In this document: positions 12,019 to 22,448 of the stretch, piece after piece
Layout: each line of letters starts with the position of its first letter
Position numbering within the stretch: the first letter of the stretch is position 1
Assembly: GCF_963169125.1 (NCBI RefSeq)
Contig: NC_084797.1
Coordinates: 91,669,868-91,733,867, forward strand
Source of the DNA: Humulus lupulus
Lineage: Eukaryota > Streptophyta > Magnoliopsida > Rosales > Cannabaceae
Reading direction: 5' to 3'
DNA length: 64,000 nucleotides
Program-made: the position numbers and the translations under genes
The notes under the pieces: model-generated
Databases searched by the model: none
Told to the model about the DNA's origin: nothing
The model's input: only the letters and a program-made list of their open reading frames with translations

Positions 12019-14635
12019 ATGGCTCCAAAGAGAAATCTGCCACAGAAGAATGTGGGAAGTTCGTCCTCCCAGCAGGATAAAGGAAAGGCGGTGGTGACCA
12101 GCTCGCCAATTCCTCACTTTGGGCCGGCGGTGGAGAAGCAAGCCGAGGTGGCCCCTGACGCGTTTTTCGAGGCGGAGAGAATCGTCTCGAAGATAACCGA
12201 CCAGGCAAAGATCACCAAAATCTTCCTCAACCACAACATTCCCCTGGGGGTGGCCTCCGTGATCGCCCGACCTGCTGCGGATGGGGAGCGGAGCTACACG
12301 CCGCTCGACGAGTCGTTCGCGGCCTGGAGCGGGGAACACTTCAAGGCAGGGGCCTTCCTCCCCCTTGATCAGTATTTTGCTGATTTTCTGAACTATGTGG
12401 GGTTGGCCCCATTTCAGCTCCCCCCCAACTCATACCGTCTGCTGGCGGGATTGAGGTATTTGTTCCAAAAGCATGAGTGGGAGGTCCCCACTTCTGCTGA
12501 TATTCTATATTTCTTTTGCCTCAAAGCCAGCCCGGACCAGCGGGGGTGAGGCGATGGGTTCTATTACTTAACCCGCTTCCCCAACACAGCAGCAGTGATC
12601 GAGCTGCCGAGCCATCCAAACGACTTCAAAGACCAGTTTTTCATGTCAACTGGGTTTCGTAATTGCGACCATCACTACTTCAACCGTCCTCGTAAGTGAT
12701 CCTTGATTTAGTTCGCCTTTTAAAGGTTATCTCGTTTTAGCTCCTCCCTTATTCCTCTTCTGATTTCAACCAACCTTGCAGCCATTTACGCGAGGACCGA
12801 AAAGTCTGTGACCCTCGGGGGTCAATACGATACACTGGCGAACTTGCCCCCCAGTGAGAAAGACTACCGCGTGCTCGTGACGGACGAGACGATGGTATTC
12901 TGCAAGCTGATTTTCCCAAATCAGACTTTGAATTTGAAAAGGCCCCGGGGGCCTCCCCCAGCTCGGGTCAACAGACCGATCGTCGCGGAGGAGGTCGCAG
13001 ACGACGAAGGCGAGGAAGAAGGTGAGGAAGTTCCTCTGGTGATGAACAGGAAGAGGACCTTGGAGGTCGCCCAGGGGATGAGCGAGGAGAGGGCCCAATC
13101 CGGAGCAGCCGCGGGTCCTTCCGGTCAAGGTAACTCTTACTTATTTAAGAACGTAGATAGGGCCACTGCAGACCCCCGGCTAGTTAGGTTCAACCCTAGG
13201 CAGCTCGTCCATCGTCACTCAAGGAATCCGGACCTGGACACGCTCTTGCTCCACTGCGTTGACCAGCTCGTGCTGGACAACCAAGAGAGTCGGCCTAAGG
13301 GTACCGTAGTAGTAGATAATACCCTAGCCTTTAGGTCGGTCATTTTTGAGGAGTACGGGACCAACTTACGCACGTGGCCTGCGCTCTAGAGGGGCATCTA
13401 TGCTCCGGGGATTAGGCAGTACGTAGAAGAGTCCAGCCTCGAGTCAGAACCGGACCTAGAACCTTCGCCAGTTCGCGAGATAATCGTCCTAGGCTCTTCC
13501 AGCTCGGGGGGTAGGGCTCCCTTAGTATTTGCTTTCTTATTGCCTTTGAACCTTTTGTCTTTATTTCTGCATGATTGCTACCTTGTAATGACCATGTTTT
13601 TTGTTCTTAGCAGAAGAGATGTCTCAGCCCGGGAATAGTCTGCGGGGCGTTGTGTTCGGTGGGAATCCCCCAGCAGGGCCGAGGTTAAAGAGGCTTCGCG
13701 AGTCCAAGAGCTCGGCTGGGGCCTCCACCAAATCCCCGGCTAAGGAGAAGGAGAAAGCCCCGCCATCCCAGGTCGCGGGGGCGAACCTCCCTGTTGCCAA
13801 GACAGGGCTCATGCACCCGCCACCCCAGCGATCTCCACTAGCCGCCCAAGACGGGGTAATAGAGGTCGGGAATCTGGCCGCGGCAGCCCCGGATGTGCGT
13901 ATCTAGGTCGACCCCCAGGCTCTGGAGAAGATGCCCGAAGCATTCCGGGGTACCGTGTATGAGTCGGCTAGCTATGCCGTCAACCATTTCTACAATATCA
14001 GGGAGAAGGAGCTCCGGGCCATCGAAACAACGAGCCCGGTCCGAGTTGTAGAGTCTGCGATGGACATGACCTTAACGGTAAAGTGCCCCCTTCTTTTAAG
14101 GCTTTAACACTCACACGCCGCCTTTCTCCTTCCAGTTTGTTAATTTATCATTCTTTTCTTGCAGGGCATTGCTGCCGCCTACAGAGGCATTGTTAGGACC
14201 AAGGCCCAGCTCGAGGGTTTGGAAGCTGATCGTCAGACCGCCCTCCAGGAGTCTCAGGAGGCGAGAGACGCTCTGGCGGCCTCTAAAGCCGAGCTAGAGA
14301 AGATCCGCTCCGAGAACCAAGAGCTTAAAGACTCCCTGGCCGCATCGCGGACAGATCTTGAGGCGGCGAAGGCCGAAGCCCAGGCCTCCCAGGCCGCCCT
14401 GAAAGACGAGCGGGTCGTATCGGAGCAGTCATTACAAGACCTGTTCTATCACTTCTGGTCCCACAATCCGGACGCGGACTTTTCTTTCATGCCGCCGGAC
14501 CTCTGGGCATTCTTGTTGCCGCAGCTTCAAGCCCGCCTGAATAAGGAGGTTCCTCCATCGGAGACTGGAGAGGCCTCTGCCGCGGCGGAGCAGGATGAGA
14601 CCGCGACCTCCAAAGGGCCAACTGATGGGGCTTAG
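12019..14635 (+). pseudogene. Antisense spliced gene of E1, Transposase_28-like, disabled
   Basis: A protein gene on the strand opposite gag-pol. Predicted exons are 12019-12691, 12782-13510, 13614-14077 and 14165-14635, with GT-AG introns of 90, 103 and 87 bp. The exon lengths sum to 2337 nt, exactly 779 codons, and every junction keeps phase. Exon 1 carries a globular domain with the YVGLAPFQLPPNSYRLLAGL motif, typical of proteins annotated as 'putative gypsy type transposon' (Transposase_28, from memory). Exon 2 has an acidic stretch, exon 3 a basic Pro-rich part with a nuclear-localisation-like KRLRESK, and exon 4 a long Ala/Glu coiled coil. Three in-frame stops (12547-12549, 13387-13389, 13904-13906) disable this copy. 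E2 is open at all three, so the family gene was once intact. Its role is unknown. Confidence 0.85.
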
Positions 14636-14782
14636 GACACTTCTCGTTTAAGTATTTTGAACTCTTTTCTATTGTAATTCTCTTTTTTATGTGAGGCGTT
14701 TCCGCCTCGAGACAATTTGCTCAGCCAGTTTTACATATATATTTTTATGCATTTGGTTACAATTCATCTCTTTATTTTTATG

Positions 14783-15860
14783 AACTTAGTTCGAGTTAAC
14801 TTTATCCGTATCCCGGGCTCTTTAAAGAAGATCCGCGTTCAACAAATTTTAGTTCACTTCTAAGTTTTGCGACCTGGTTAAGACCAGGAACTTATTTTGA
14901 AAATCTTAGTTCGTGTCAACTTTTATCCGTATCCCGGGCTCTTTAAAGAAGAACCACGGTCAACAAATTTTAGTTAACTTCTAAGTTTTGTGACCTGGTT
15001 AAGACCAGGAACTTATTTTGAAAAACTTAGTTCGCGTCAACTTTTATCCGTATCCCGGGCTCTTTAAAGAAGAACCACGGTCAACAAATTTTAGTTAACT
15101 TCTAAGTTTTGTGACCTGGTTAAGACCAGGAACTTATTTTGAAAAACTTAGTTCGCGTCAACTTTTATCCGTATCCCGGGCTCTTTAAAGAAGAACCACG
15201 GTCAACAAATTTTAGTTAACTTCTAAGTTTTCTGACCTGGTTAAGACCAGGAACTTATTTTGAAAAACTTAGTTCGCGTCAACTTTTATCCGTATCCCGG
15301 GCTCTTTAAAGAAGAACCACGGTCAACAAATTTTAGTTAACTTCTAAGTTTTGTGACCTGGTTAAGACCAGGAACTTATTTTGAAAAACTTAGTTCGCGT
15401 CAACTTTTATCCGTATCCCGGGCTCTTTAAAGAAGAACCACGGTCAACAAATTTTAGTTAACTTCTAAGTTTTGTGACCTGGTTAAGACCAGGAACTTAT
15501 TTTGAAAAACTTAGTTCGCGTCAACTTTTATCCGTATCCCGGGCTCTTTAAAGAAGAACCACGGTCAACAAATTTTAGTTAACTTCTAAGTTTTCTGACC
15601 TGGTTAAGACCAGGAACTTATTTTGAAAAACTTAGTTCGCGTCAACTTTTATCCGTATCCCGGGCTCTTTAAAGAAGAACCACGGTCAACAAATTTTAGT
15701 TAACTTCTAAGTTTTCTGACCTGGTTAAGACCAGGAACTTATTTTGAAAAACTTAGTTCGCGTCAACTTTTATCCGTATCCCGGGCTCTTTAAAGAAGAA
15801 CCACGGTCAACAAATTTTAGTTAACTTCTAAGTTTTCTGACCTGGTTAAGACCAGGATAG
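14783..15860. repeat. 121-bp tandem array in E1, about 9 units
   Basis: Units begin CTTAGTTCG at 14785, 14905, 15026, 15147, 15268, 15389, 15510, 15631 and 15752. The inner units are nearly identical and a degenerate partial unit follows to about 15950. Each unit contains CCTGGTTAAGACCAGG, a 6-bp stem with a TAAG loop. The array lies between the 3' ends of two convergent genes (antisense gene and pol). Tandem repeats in the 3' untranslated part of Tat elements are known and can seed satellite DNA. The E2 array has about five units of 119-120 bp. Confidence 0.95.
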
Positions 15861-16066
15861 GACTTAGTTTGTGATAACTCTTATCCGTAGATAAAAATTA
15901 ACACCTAAGTCGTTAAGGAGACCTGGTTATATCCAGGTACCATATGCCCCCCAAGTAACTGGGAAAGGGTCTTTCGTTGTTACTTTAAAATTACACTTGC
16001 AAATAACGAGAAACATTTGATTTTTATTTATACATGGAAGGTGACCTTCTAGGCCTTACAAATGGC

Positions 16067-19000
16067 TCATTGATAATATTTCTTTAGGTGGATAGCATTC
16101 CAAGTCCGCGGGACCGCCCCTCCATCAAGTCGAGCTAACTTATAAGTTCCCTCTTTGATGACTTCGATGACCTGGTATGGTCCTTCCCAGCTTGGTCCCA
16201 AAACCCCATTTTTGGGATCTTTCATGGCCAGGAAAACTCTCCTCAAGACCAAATCACCGACGCTAAAGGCACGTCTTTTGACCTTAGTGTTGAAGTAGCG
16301 AGTGATTTTCTGTTGATAATGGGCAAGCTGGAGTTGTGAATCCTCTCGCCTTTCATCCACTAAGTCTAAGGAGTGGCATAGGAGCTCGTGGTTCCCGTCT
16401 TGGTCGTAGGACCGGACCCTGTGCGACAGGACCTTCACCTCCACGGGGAGGACTGCTTCACTTCCAAAGGTTAGGGAGAAAGGAGTGTGACCCGTGGGAG
16501 TCCGATGTGAGGTCCTATAGGCCCACAGAACTTGGGGGAGCTGTTCTGGCCAGATTCCCTTTGCCTCATCTAGCCTCTTCTTGAGGCTTGCCTTCAGAGT
16601 TTTATTGGCAGCCTCGACCTGGCCGTTCGCCTGGGGATAGGCCACGGACGAGAAGCTTTTCACAATTCCGTGCCTTTCGCAAAATTCGGTGAACAGGTCG
16701 CTGTCAAATTGAGTGCCATTGTCGGAGACGATCTTTTTGGGTAGGCCAAATCGACATATGATGCTTTTAACCACGAAGTCTAGCACCTTTTTCGATGTTA
16801 TTGTCGCCAACGGTTCTGCTTCGGCCCACTTGGTGAAGTAGTCAATGGCTACCACGGCGTAACGGACCCCGCCCTTTCCGGTGGGCAGGGCGCCTATTAG
16901 ATCTATCCCCCAAATGGCGAAGGGCCAGGGAGACGACATCATTTTTAGCTCGGTCGGAGGAGCTCGTGCAACCGCAGCGAACCGCTGACACTTGTCGCAC
17001 TTTTTTACATATGAGATCGAGTCTTTGGACAGAGTCGGCCAGTAATACCCCTGCCGAAGGATCTTCAAGGCCAGGCTTTGCCCCCCAGTGTGATCTCCGC
17101 AGAATCCGTCATGAACTTCTTGCAGGATGGCCTTCGCTTCACTTGGAAGAACGCACCGGAGGAGAGGTAAGGAATGCCCATGTCGGTACAACACCCCCTC
17201 GACTAGCGTATACCTCGGAGCTTGATAAAGGACTCGCCGTGCGTCGTTGCGCCCTTCGGGTAATTTGCCCTCGACGAGGTACTCAACAATGGGAGTCATC
17301 CAGGTCGGCCTGATATCAATCATTTCAATATCTGCTCGATCTCTGTCTATGCTGGGTTTCTCCAAGAACTCAACTGGCACCAACCCCAGGGTTTCTGTCT
17401 CTCCCGAGGTGGCGAGCTTGGCGAGAGCATCTGCGTTGGCGTTCTGCTCCCGAGGTATCTGTTCGATCGACCCTTGCCCAAACGCAGACAGTTCGGATTT
17501 TACCTTAGCCAAATAGGAGGCCATCTTGGGACCCCGCGCCTGATACTCGCCTAGAACCTGATTCACCACGAGCTGAGAGTTGTTGAAGCATTGGACAGAG
17601 CTTGCCTTTAGCTCGCTAGCTATCCTAAGTCCAGCTAACAAGGCCTCGTACTCTGCCTCGTTGTTAGACGCCTTGAACCCGAACCTCAGCGTCGAGTGGA
17701 ATCTATGCCCCTCTGGGGATATCAGAATGATTCCGGCCCCGGAGCCGTTCTCGTTAGATGAGCCATCAACGAAGATCCTCCACGATGAACCTGAGGAGGT
17801 GAGCTGATGTGAGTCTTCCGATGGGATCTCATGGAATCCCGCGCATTCTGCCACGAAGTCGGCCAAGGCTTGACTTTTTATGGTAGTTCGGGGAGTATAG
17901 AAAATCTCGAACTGACTGAGTTCGACCGCCCACTTTAGCAAGCGTCCCGAGGCTTCAGGCTTTTGCAAAACCTGCCTTAGAGGCTGATCGGTCATGACGT
18001 GTACAGAGTGGGACTGGAAGTATGGCCTGAGTTTTCGCGAGGCCGTGATTAGGCAGAACGCCAGTTTTTCCATCAATGGGTACCTTGACTCAGCTCCGAG
18101 GAGTCTCTTGCTGATGTAATAAACCGGTTTCTGAGCCTGGTCCTCTTCTCGCACCAGAACAACACTAGCTGCGTCCTCAGTGACGGCCATGTAGAGGAAA
18201 AGAGGTTCTCCTACCTTGGGCTTTGACAGCACAGGCGGCTCAGCCAGGTGCGTTTTTAGGTCGAGGAATGCGCTTTCACACTCTACTGTCCATTCGAACT
18301 TCTTGTTTCCCCGGAGCAGGTTGTAGAAGGGCAAACACTTGTCAGTCGATTTGGAAATGAACCGGTTCAGTGCTGCCACTCTTCCTGTGAGGCCTTGGAC
18401 ATCTTTCCGCGACCTGGGGGAAGGAAGCTCTAGCAGTGACCTGATCTTGTCGGGGTTTGCCTCGATTCCTCGGGTATTGACTATGAAACCCAAGAATTTC
18501 CCCGATGCGACACCGAAAGTGCACTTCTGAGGATTGAGCCTCATGCCATATTCTCGCAGTATGTTAAAGCATTCTTCCAGATCGGTGACGTGGTTGCTGG
18601 CAATCTTTGACTTGACAAGCATATCATCGACGTACACTTCCATGTTTTTCCCGATCTGATCCGCGAACATTCTATTTACCAGCCTTTGGTAGGTAGCCCC
18701 GACATTCTTAAGACCGAACGGCATGACCTTATAGCAATAGACATTAGTCGGGGTCATGAAGCTGGTATGATCCTGGTCTGCTGGATTCATCGCGATCTGA
18801 TTGTAGCCCGAGTACGCGTCCATGAAGGACATGAGCTCGTGCCCCGCCGTGGCATCCACCAGTTGATCGATCCTCGGTAATGGAAAGCAATCCTTGGGGC
18901 AGGCTTTATTCAGGTCGGAAAAGTCGATACAGGTCTGCCACTTCCCATTGGGCTTTGGAACTAACACGGGATTGGCAACCCAAATGGGAAATCTGGCTTC

Positions 19001-22000
19001 GTGGATAAAGCCACATTTTTTGAGCCGGGCTACTTCTTCTTCAAGGGCTTCGGCTCGGGTTGTCCCTAAACGCCTCTGCTTTTGAGACTTGGCAGGGACG
19101 CTTTTGTCTAGGTGGAGCGTGTGCATGATTACGCTCGGACTGATCCCTATCATGTCCTCGTGCGACCATGCGAATACGTCCAGGTTCTTTTTCAGAAACG
19201 CAGTCAGTTCCGCCTTTCTTCTATCGCAGAGGTTCTTTCCGAGCTTGACCGTCCGTGACGGGTTTTGTTCATCGATGCCTACCTCCTCGAGATCTTCAAT
19301 AGCTTGGAACTCGGACCTGTCCTCGCCTACTCGGGGGTCAATGTTCTCACTTAGGGAGAGCTTTTCGTCTTCGGAAACCCGAGGTTTTTCAATCTCAGGA
19401 GCCGCCTTGGGTCCCTGAGATTCCTCTTCATCCTGAATGGCCATCGTCACCTGCCCGGGTTTAGATTTTCCCTTCATGGAAATGCTGTAGCATTCCCTGG
19501 CAGCGAGCTGATCGCCCTTGATAGTGCAGACCCCCGTTGAAGTAGGGAACTTCATGGCGAGGTGTCGGACGGACGTGATAGCTTCGAAAGCAACGAGCGT
19601 AGGTCGGCCCAAAATTGCATTGTAGGCAGCGGAGCAGTCAATGACTACGAATTCGAGTAGTTTGGACACTGTTCGGGACTCGTCTCCTAGGGTGATCACT
19701 AGCTCAATCGTTCCTATCGCTGCTGACCTTTCTCCTGAAAAACCATATAGCATCATCGAGGTTGCCTTCAGCTCGGAGACGGTCAGACCCATTTTTTCTA
19801 AGGTGGAACGGAATAGGAGGTTCACTGAGCTCCCATTGTCCACTAACACTCTCCTTACTCTCCGGTTGGCGAGCTGGACTGCTACGACCAAGGGACCGTT
19901 ATGAGGGAATTGGACATGGCTCGCGTCTTCCTCCGTGAAAGTGATCGGTTGTTTCTCTAATCTTTGTTGTTTTGATTGACGCTGTTCCGGGACGAACTCC
20001 GCTCCATTGTGGGCCTTCAACTTATTCACATACCTCTTCTGGGCGCCTTTGCTCGTGCCAGCCATGTGCGGTCCTCCAGAGATGGTGGAAATCTCTCCCT
20101 CGACCACGGGGGGAAGGACGTCCTGATCTACCCGAGGTCCAGGTTGACTGGCTGGGATCTTAGGAGCGGGTCGACTTGTCGGGACCCTGTTCCGCGAGTA
20201 TTGCGCCAACGGACCTGCTCGGATGAGAGTCTCGATTTCATCTTTGAGGTGCCTGCAGTCGTCGGTATTGTGCCCGACGTCATTATGAAAATGGCAGAAT
20301 TTGGAAGCGTCTCTCTTTCCCTTAGGGTGTTTTATTGGCTCCGGCCTTTTCCAGGGGACTCGCGTAACGTTGGCCAGGAAAATATTCTCTCTGGTCTGGG
20401 TGAGCTCGGTATACGTTGTGAACACGGGCTTGAATTTATCCGCGGACTTATTCTTCTTTTGACCGTGCTGGCTGTTTTCACCATTTCCTTTTCTTTTGCC
20501 ACCACCGGTCTGGTTACTCTGCGCGACGTCGGGAGTCGCCACTACGATCTCTGTTCCCGTCCCAGCGGGCTTCTCGAGGACCTGGCTGGTCCCCGCGGCT
20601 GAAGCTTCGGCTTCTTCCAAGTTTATCCACTCTTGGGCTCTGTTAAGGAATTCACTAACCGAGCTGACCCCCCTCCTTTGAATATCCTTCCACAGATCTC
20701 CGCCTACTAGGATCCCGGTCCTCATAGCCATGAGTTTGGAGCTGTCGTCGGCGTCTCTGGCTCGAGCAGCGACATTTGCAAATCTGCTCAAGTAGGCTTT
20801 TAGCGTCTCTCCAGGTTGCTGTCTCACGTTAGCTAGGGAGTCGGCCTGGACTCGGGCGGCCTGAGAGGCGCGGAATGCCCTCTTGAAGTCAGCCGAAAAG
20901 GTCTTCCAGGAGCTGATTGACTGCCTTTTACTTTGTTTGAACCACTGCCTGGCAGGTCCAGTTAGGGTGGATGGAAAGATCAAGCAACGAAGCTCTGGTC
21001 CGATGTTATGAGCCATCATTAGGGTGTTGAACATCCCTAAGTGGTCAGACGGGTCTCCATCCCCGTTGAACTTTGACAAGTGGGGCATACGAAAGCCCGA
21101 AGGGTATGCCGTTGCTGCTATATTGGGGGCGAAGAGTTCCATCTCATCCCCTGAATCATATTCGTCTTTTTCTTTCTCCGACAGGAGCTTCTTCATCAGC
21201 TCCTCCATCTGAGTTAAACGTTCTAGGGTCTTGTCCTGAGATCCTGGGTTATTCCGGGGCTGTTCACCAGCTCCGGACCCGTTGTACATATTAGGCGGGT
21301 TGTTGCCCCTCCTATCTTGAGATAGGTCATTTGGGGCATTCCCGCCGTTACGTACTTCGGATCGAACCCCAACTGAGCGGGCCTGGCTACCATCCCTAAC
21401 TCGATCCTCTCTGTGAGAGTTGAGGCGATCTCGAAGGTCGCCTCCCTGGGTAGTATGGTGACTTTGTGCTGAACTTAGTCGCTGTCGCAGGTCTCCTCCC
21501 GAAAGATCACTCCGTGCACTACCGGTCCAGTGACTCCTGCTGGACAGGCTCGAGGTGCGTCTTTGGCGGCTCCGACCTGATCCCTCCCCCGGCACCTTGC
21601 TGCGCCGGGAAGGCCCGGCCGATGGCGGGTCTCTCCTACTATTTCCGTAGGTCGGGATGTCTCGGACGGGCTGAGGAGACGGGTATCTGATGGGAGAAGG
21701 AGGATGCCTGACTGGAGAGGCGATCCTAGTGCCGTCCGGACGAACTAAATTTGGTGGGGGCCTCTCGGCCCTGCCAGCTTGCTGGTTTCGTACTGGGAGA
21801 GCTGGACGAGGAACTGGACGTTCTTCGGGGACGGGTTGACGTCTCCGGATCTCCTCGGCCCTTCTTTGGGAATTTCCTCGATCTCTTCTGGGCGTCCTCG
21901 AGGAAGGCTGAGAGCTAGGGGTTGACGTCCTAACCGAACGGCTGTACTGCTGCTGTTCGGTCCGAGGCATTTCCCTGAAGTTCGCCTCTTGATGGCGTGG

Positions 22001-22393
22001 TGAAGGGGTGGAGTTGGCTGCAGGGAGTCTATCCGAATGGCTATGCCTGGATCGATTACTCCGGCGAGACTTAGGAGCCTCGCCTTGCCTCTCTCCAACG
22101 TTACCGTTGGTTGTGAGAGGGGGTAGTCGACTCAGAATATCCTGGATTTGCTGACCAGCTGCTGCTAGCTGGCTCCTCAGCTGAGCATTCTCCATCTCCA
22201 CCACCGTGTAATAACATGGATTCGGATTAGGCGGTCGGGGCGCCGAACTACCAGTGTCGTCTTGGCCGGCCGGCTGCTTTCCTGGCCTCTGCTGGACTTC
22301 AGGAACTTGCTCATCAGGGAGGGCAACATGGCGGGCCTCCTGCCCATCATGCTGTTCTGTCTCGTTGCCATGTTTGGATCGAGTGGTCACCAT
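16067..22393 (-). CDS. Gag-Pol polyprotein of E1, uninterrupted (2108 aa)
   Basis: One open frame encodes all replication functions. It starts at the ATG (MVTTRSKHGNE) 34 bases inside the primer site. A Pro/Arg/Ser-rich, probably disordered gag N-terminus runs to about residue 420. The capsid-like core is about 430-610 and the knuckle C-x2-H-x4-H-x4-C is 700-713. Protease has Asp852 in LVDNGSS. Reverse transcriptase has YVDDM at 1254-1258. A first RNase H lacks the usual TDAS motif (reads TEDAAS), followed by a second, archaeal-type RNase H at about 1540-1670, the Tat hallmark. In the latter one catalytic Asp is Asn1605 (FNNSQLVV; E2 has FSDSQLVV). Integrase has Cys1799/Cys1802 of the zinc finger and D1831, D1891, E1927 spaced as DD35E. 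The frame is intact, but the Asn1605 change may impair RNase H. Transcription would start in the LTR at 22449-23223. Confidence 0.97.
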   Translation of the reverse strand: MVTTRSKHGNETEQHDGQEARHVALPDEQVPEVQQRPGKQPAGQDDTGSSAPRPPNPNPCYYTVVEMENAQLRSQLAAAGQQIQDILSRLPPLTTNGNVGERQGEAPKSRRSNRSRHSHSDRLPAANSTPSPRHQEANFREMPRTEQQQYSRSVRTSTPSSQPSSRTPRRDRGNSQRRAEEIRRRQPVPEERPVPRPALPVRNQQAGRAERPPPNLVRPDGTRIASPVRHPPSPIRYPSPQPVRDIPTYGNSRRDPPSAGPSRRSKVPGEGSGRSRQRRTSSLSSRSHWTGSARSDLSGGDLRQRLSSAQSHHTTQGGDLRDRLNSHREDRVRDGSQARSVGVRSEVRNGGNAPNDLSQDRRGNNPPNMYNGSGAGEQPRNNPGSQDKTLERLTQMEELMKKLLSEKEKDEYDSGDEMELFAPNIAATAYPSGFRMPHLSKFNGDGDPSDHLGMFNTLMMAHNIGPELRCLIFPSTLTGPARQWFKQSKRQSISSWKTFSADFKRAFRASQAARVQADSLANVRQQPGETLKAYLSRFANVAARARDADDSSKLMAMRTGILVGGDLWKDIQRRGVSSVSEFLNRAQEWINLEEAEASAAGTSQVLEKPAGTGTEIVVATPDVAQSNQTGGGKRKGNGENSQHGQKKNKSADKFKPVFTTYTELTQTRENIFLANVTRVPWKRPEPIKHPKGKRDASKFCHFHNDVGHNTDDCRHLKDEIETLIRAGPLAQYSRNRVPTSRPAPKIPASQPGPRVDQDVLPPVVEGEISTISGGPHMAGTSKGAQKRYVNKLKAHNGAEFVPEQRQSKQQRLEKQPITFTEEDASHVQFPHNGPLVVAVQLANRRVRRVLVDNGSSVNLLFRSTLEKMGLTVSELKATSMMLYGFSGERSAAIGTIELVITLGDESRTVSKLLEFVVIDCSAAYNAILGRPTLVAFEAITSVRHLAMKFPTSTGVCTIKGDQLAARECYSISMKGKSKPGQVTMAIQDEEESQGPKAAPEIEKPRVSEDEKLSLSENIDPRVGEDRSEFQAIEDLEEVGIDEQNPSRTVKLGKNLCDRRKAELTAFLKKNLDVFAWSHEDMIGISPSVIMHTLHLDKSVPAKSQKQRRLGTTRAEALEEEVARLKKCGFIHEARFPIWVANPVLVPKPNGKWQTCIDFSDLNKACPKDCFPLPRIDQLVDATAGHELMSFMDAYSGYNQIAMNPADQDHTSFMTPTNVYCYKVMPFGLKNVGATYQRLVNRMFADQIGKNMEVYVDDMLVKSKIASNHVTDLEECFNILREYGMRLNPQKCTFGVASGKFLGFIVNTRGIEANPDKIRSLLELPSPRSRKDVQGLTGRVAALNRFISKSTDKCLPFYNLLRGNKKFEWTVECESAFLDLKTHLAEPPVLSKPKVGEPLFLYMAVTEDAASVVLVREEDQAQKPVYYISKRLLGAESRYPLMEKLAFCLITASRKLRPYFQSHSVHVMTDQPLRQVLQKPEASGRLLKWAVELSQFEIFYTPRTTIKSQALADFVAECAGFHEIPSEDSHQLTSSGSSWRIFVDGSSNENGSGAGIILISPEGHRFHSTLRFGFKASNNEAEYEALLAGLRIASELKASSVQCFNNSQLVVNQVLGEYQARGPKMASYLAKVKSELSAFGQGSIEQIPREQNANADALAKLATSGETETLGLVPVEFLEKPSIDRDRADIEMIDIRPTWMTPIVEYLVEGKLPEGRNDARRVLYQAPRYTLVEGVLYRHGHSLPLLRCVLPSEAKAILQEVHDGFCGDHTGGQSLALKILRQGYYWPTLSKDSISYVKKCDKCQRFAAVARAPPTELKMMSSPWPFAIWGIDLIGALPTGKGGVRYAVVAIDYFTKWAEAEPLATITSKKVLDFVVKSIICRFGLPKKIVSDNGTQFDSDLFTEFCERHGIVKSFSSVAYPQANGQVEAANKTLKASLKKRLDEAKGIWPEQLPQVLWAYRTSHRTPTGHTPFSLTFGSEAVLPVEVKVLSHRVRSYDQDGNHELLCHSLDLVDERREDSQLQLAHYQQKITRYFNTKVKRRAFSVGDLVLRRVFLAMKDPKNGVLGPSWEGPYQVIEVIKEGTYKLARLDGGAVPRTWNAIHLKKYYQ

Positions 22394-22426
22394 AGTTGTA
22401 TGTTTGTGGTAGTACTAATCGGACTT

Positions 22427-22445
22427 GCTCTCAATGAAAGCACCA
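22427..22445 (-). promoter_or_regulatory. Primer binding site of E1
   Basis: The minus strand reads TGGTGCTTTCATTGAGAGC, three bases inside the 5' LTR. It is identical in E2 (60100-60118), and its first 14 bases recur at the same place in the chromovirus (43474-43487). No primer tRNA with this 3' end was recognised. Confidence 0.75.
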
Positions 22446-22448
22446 AAC

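Noticed and set aside
14783..15860. CRISPR-like regular repeat array
   Set aside because: Units are contiguous without spacers, about 121 bp long, and sit inside a plant retrotransposon.
16336..22098. Many open frames of 60-200 codons opposite or in other frames of gag-pol
   Set aside because: They are shadows of the long GC-richer gag-pol frame; none has its own domain.
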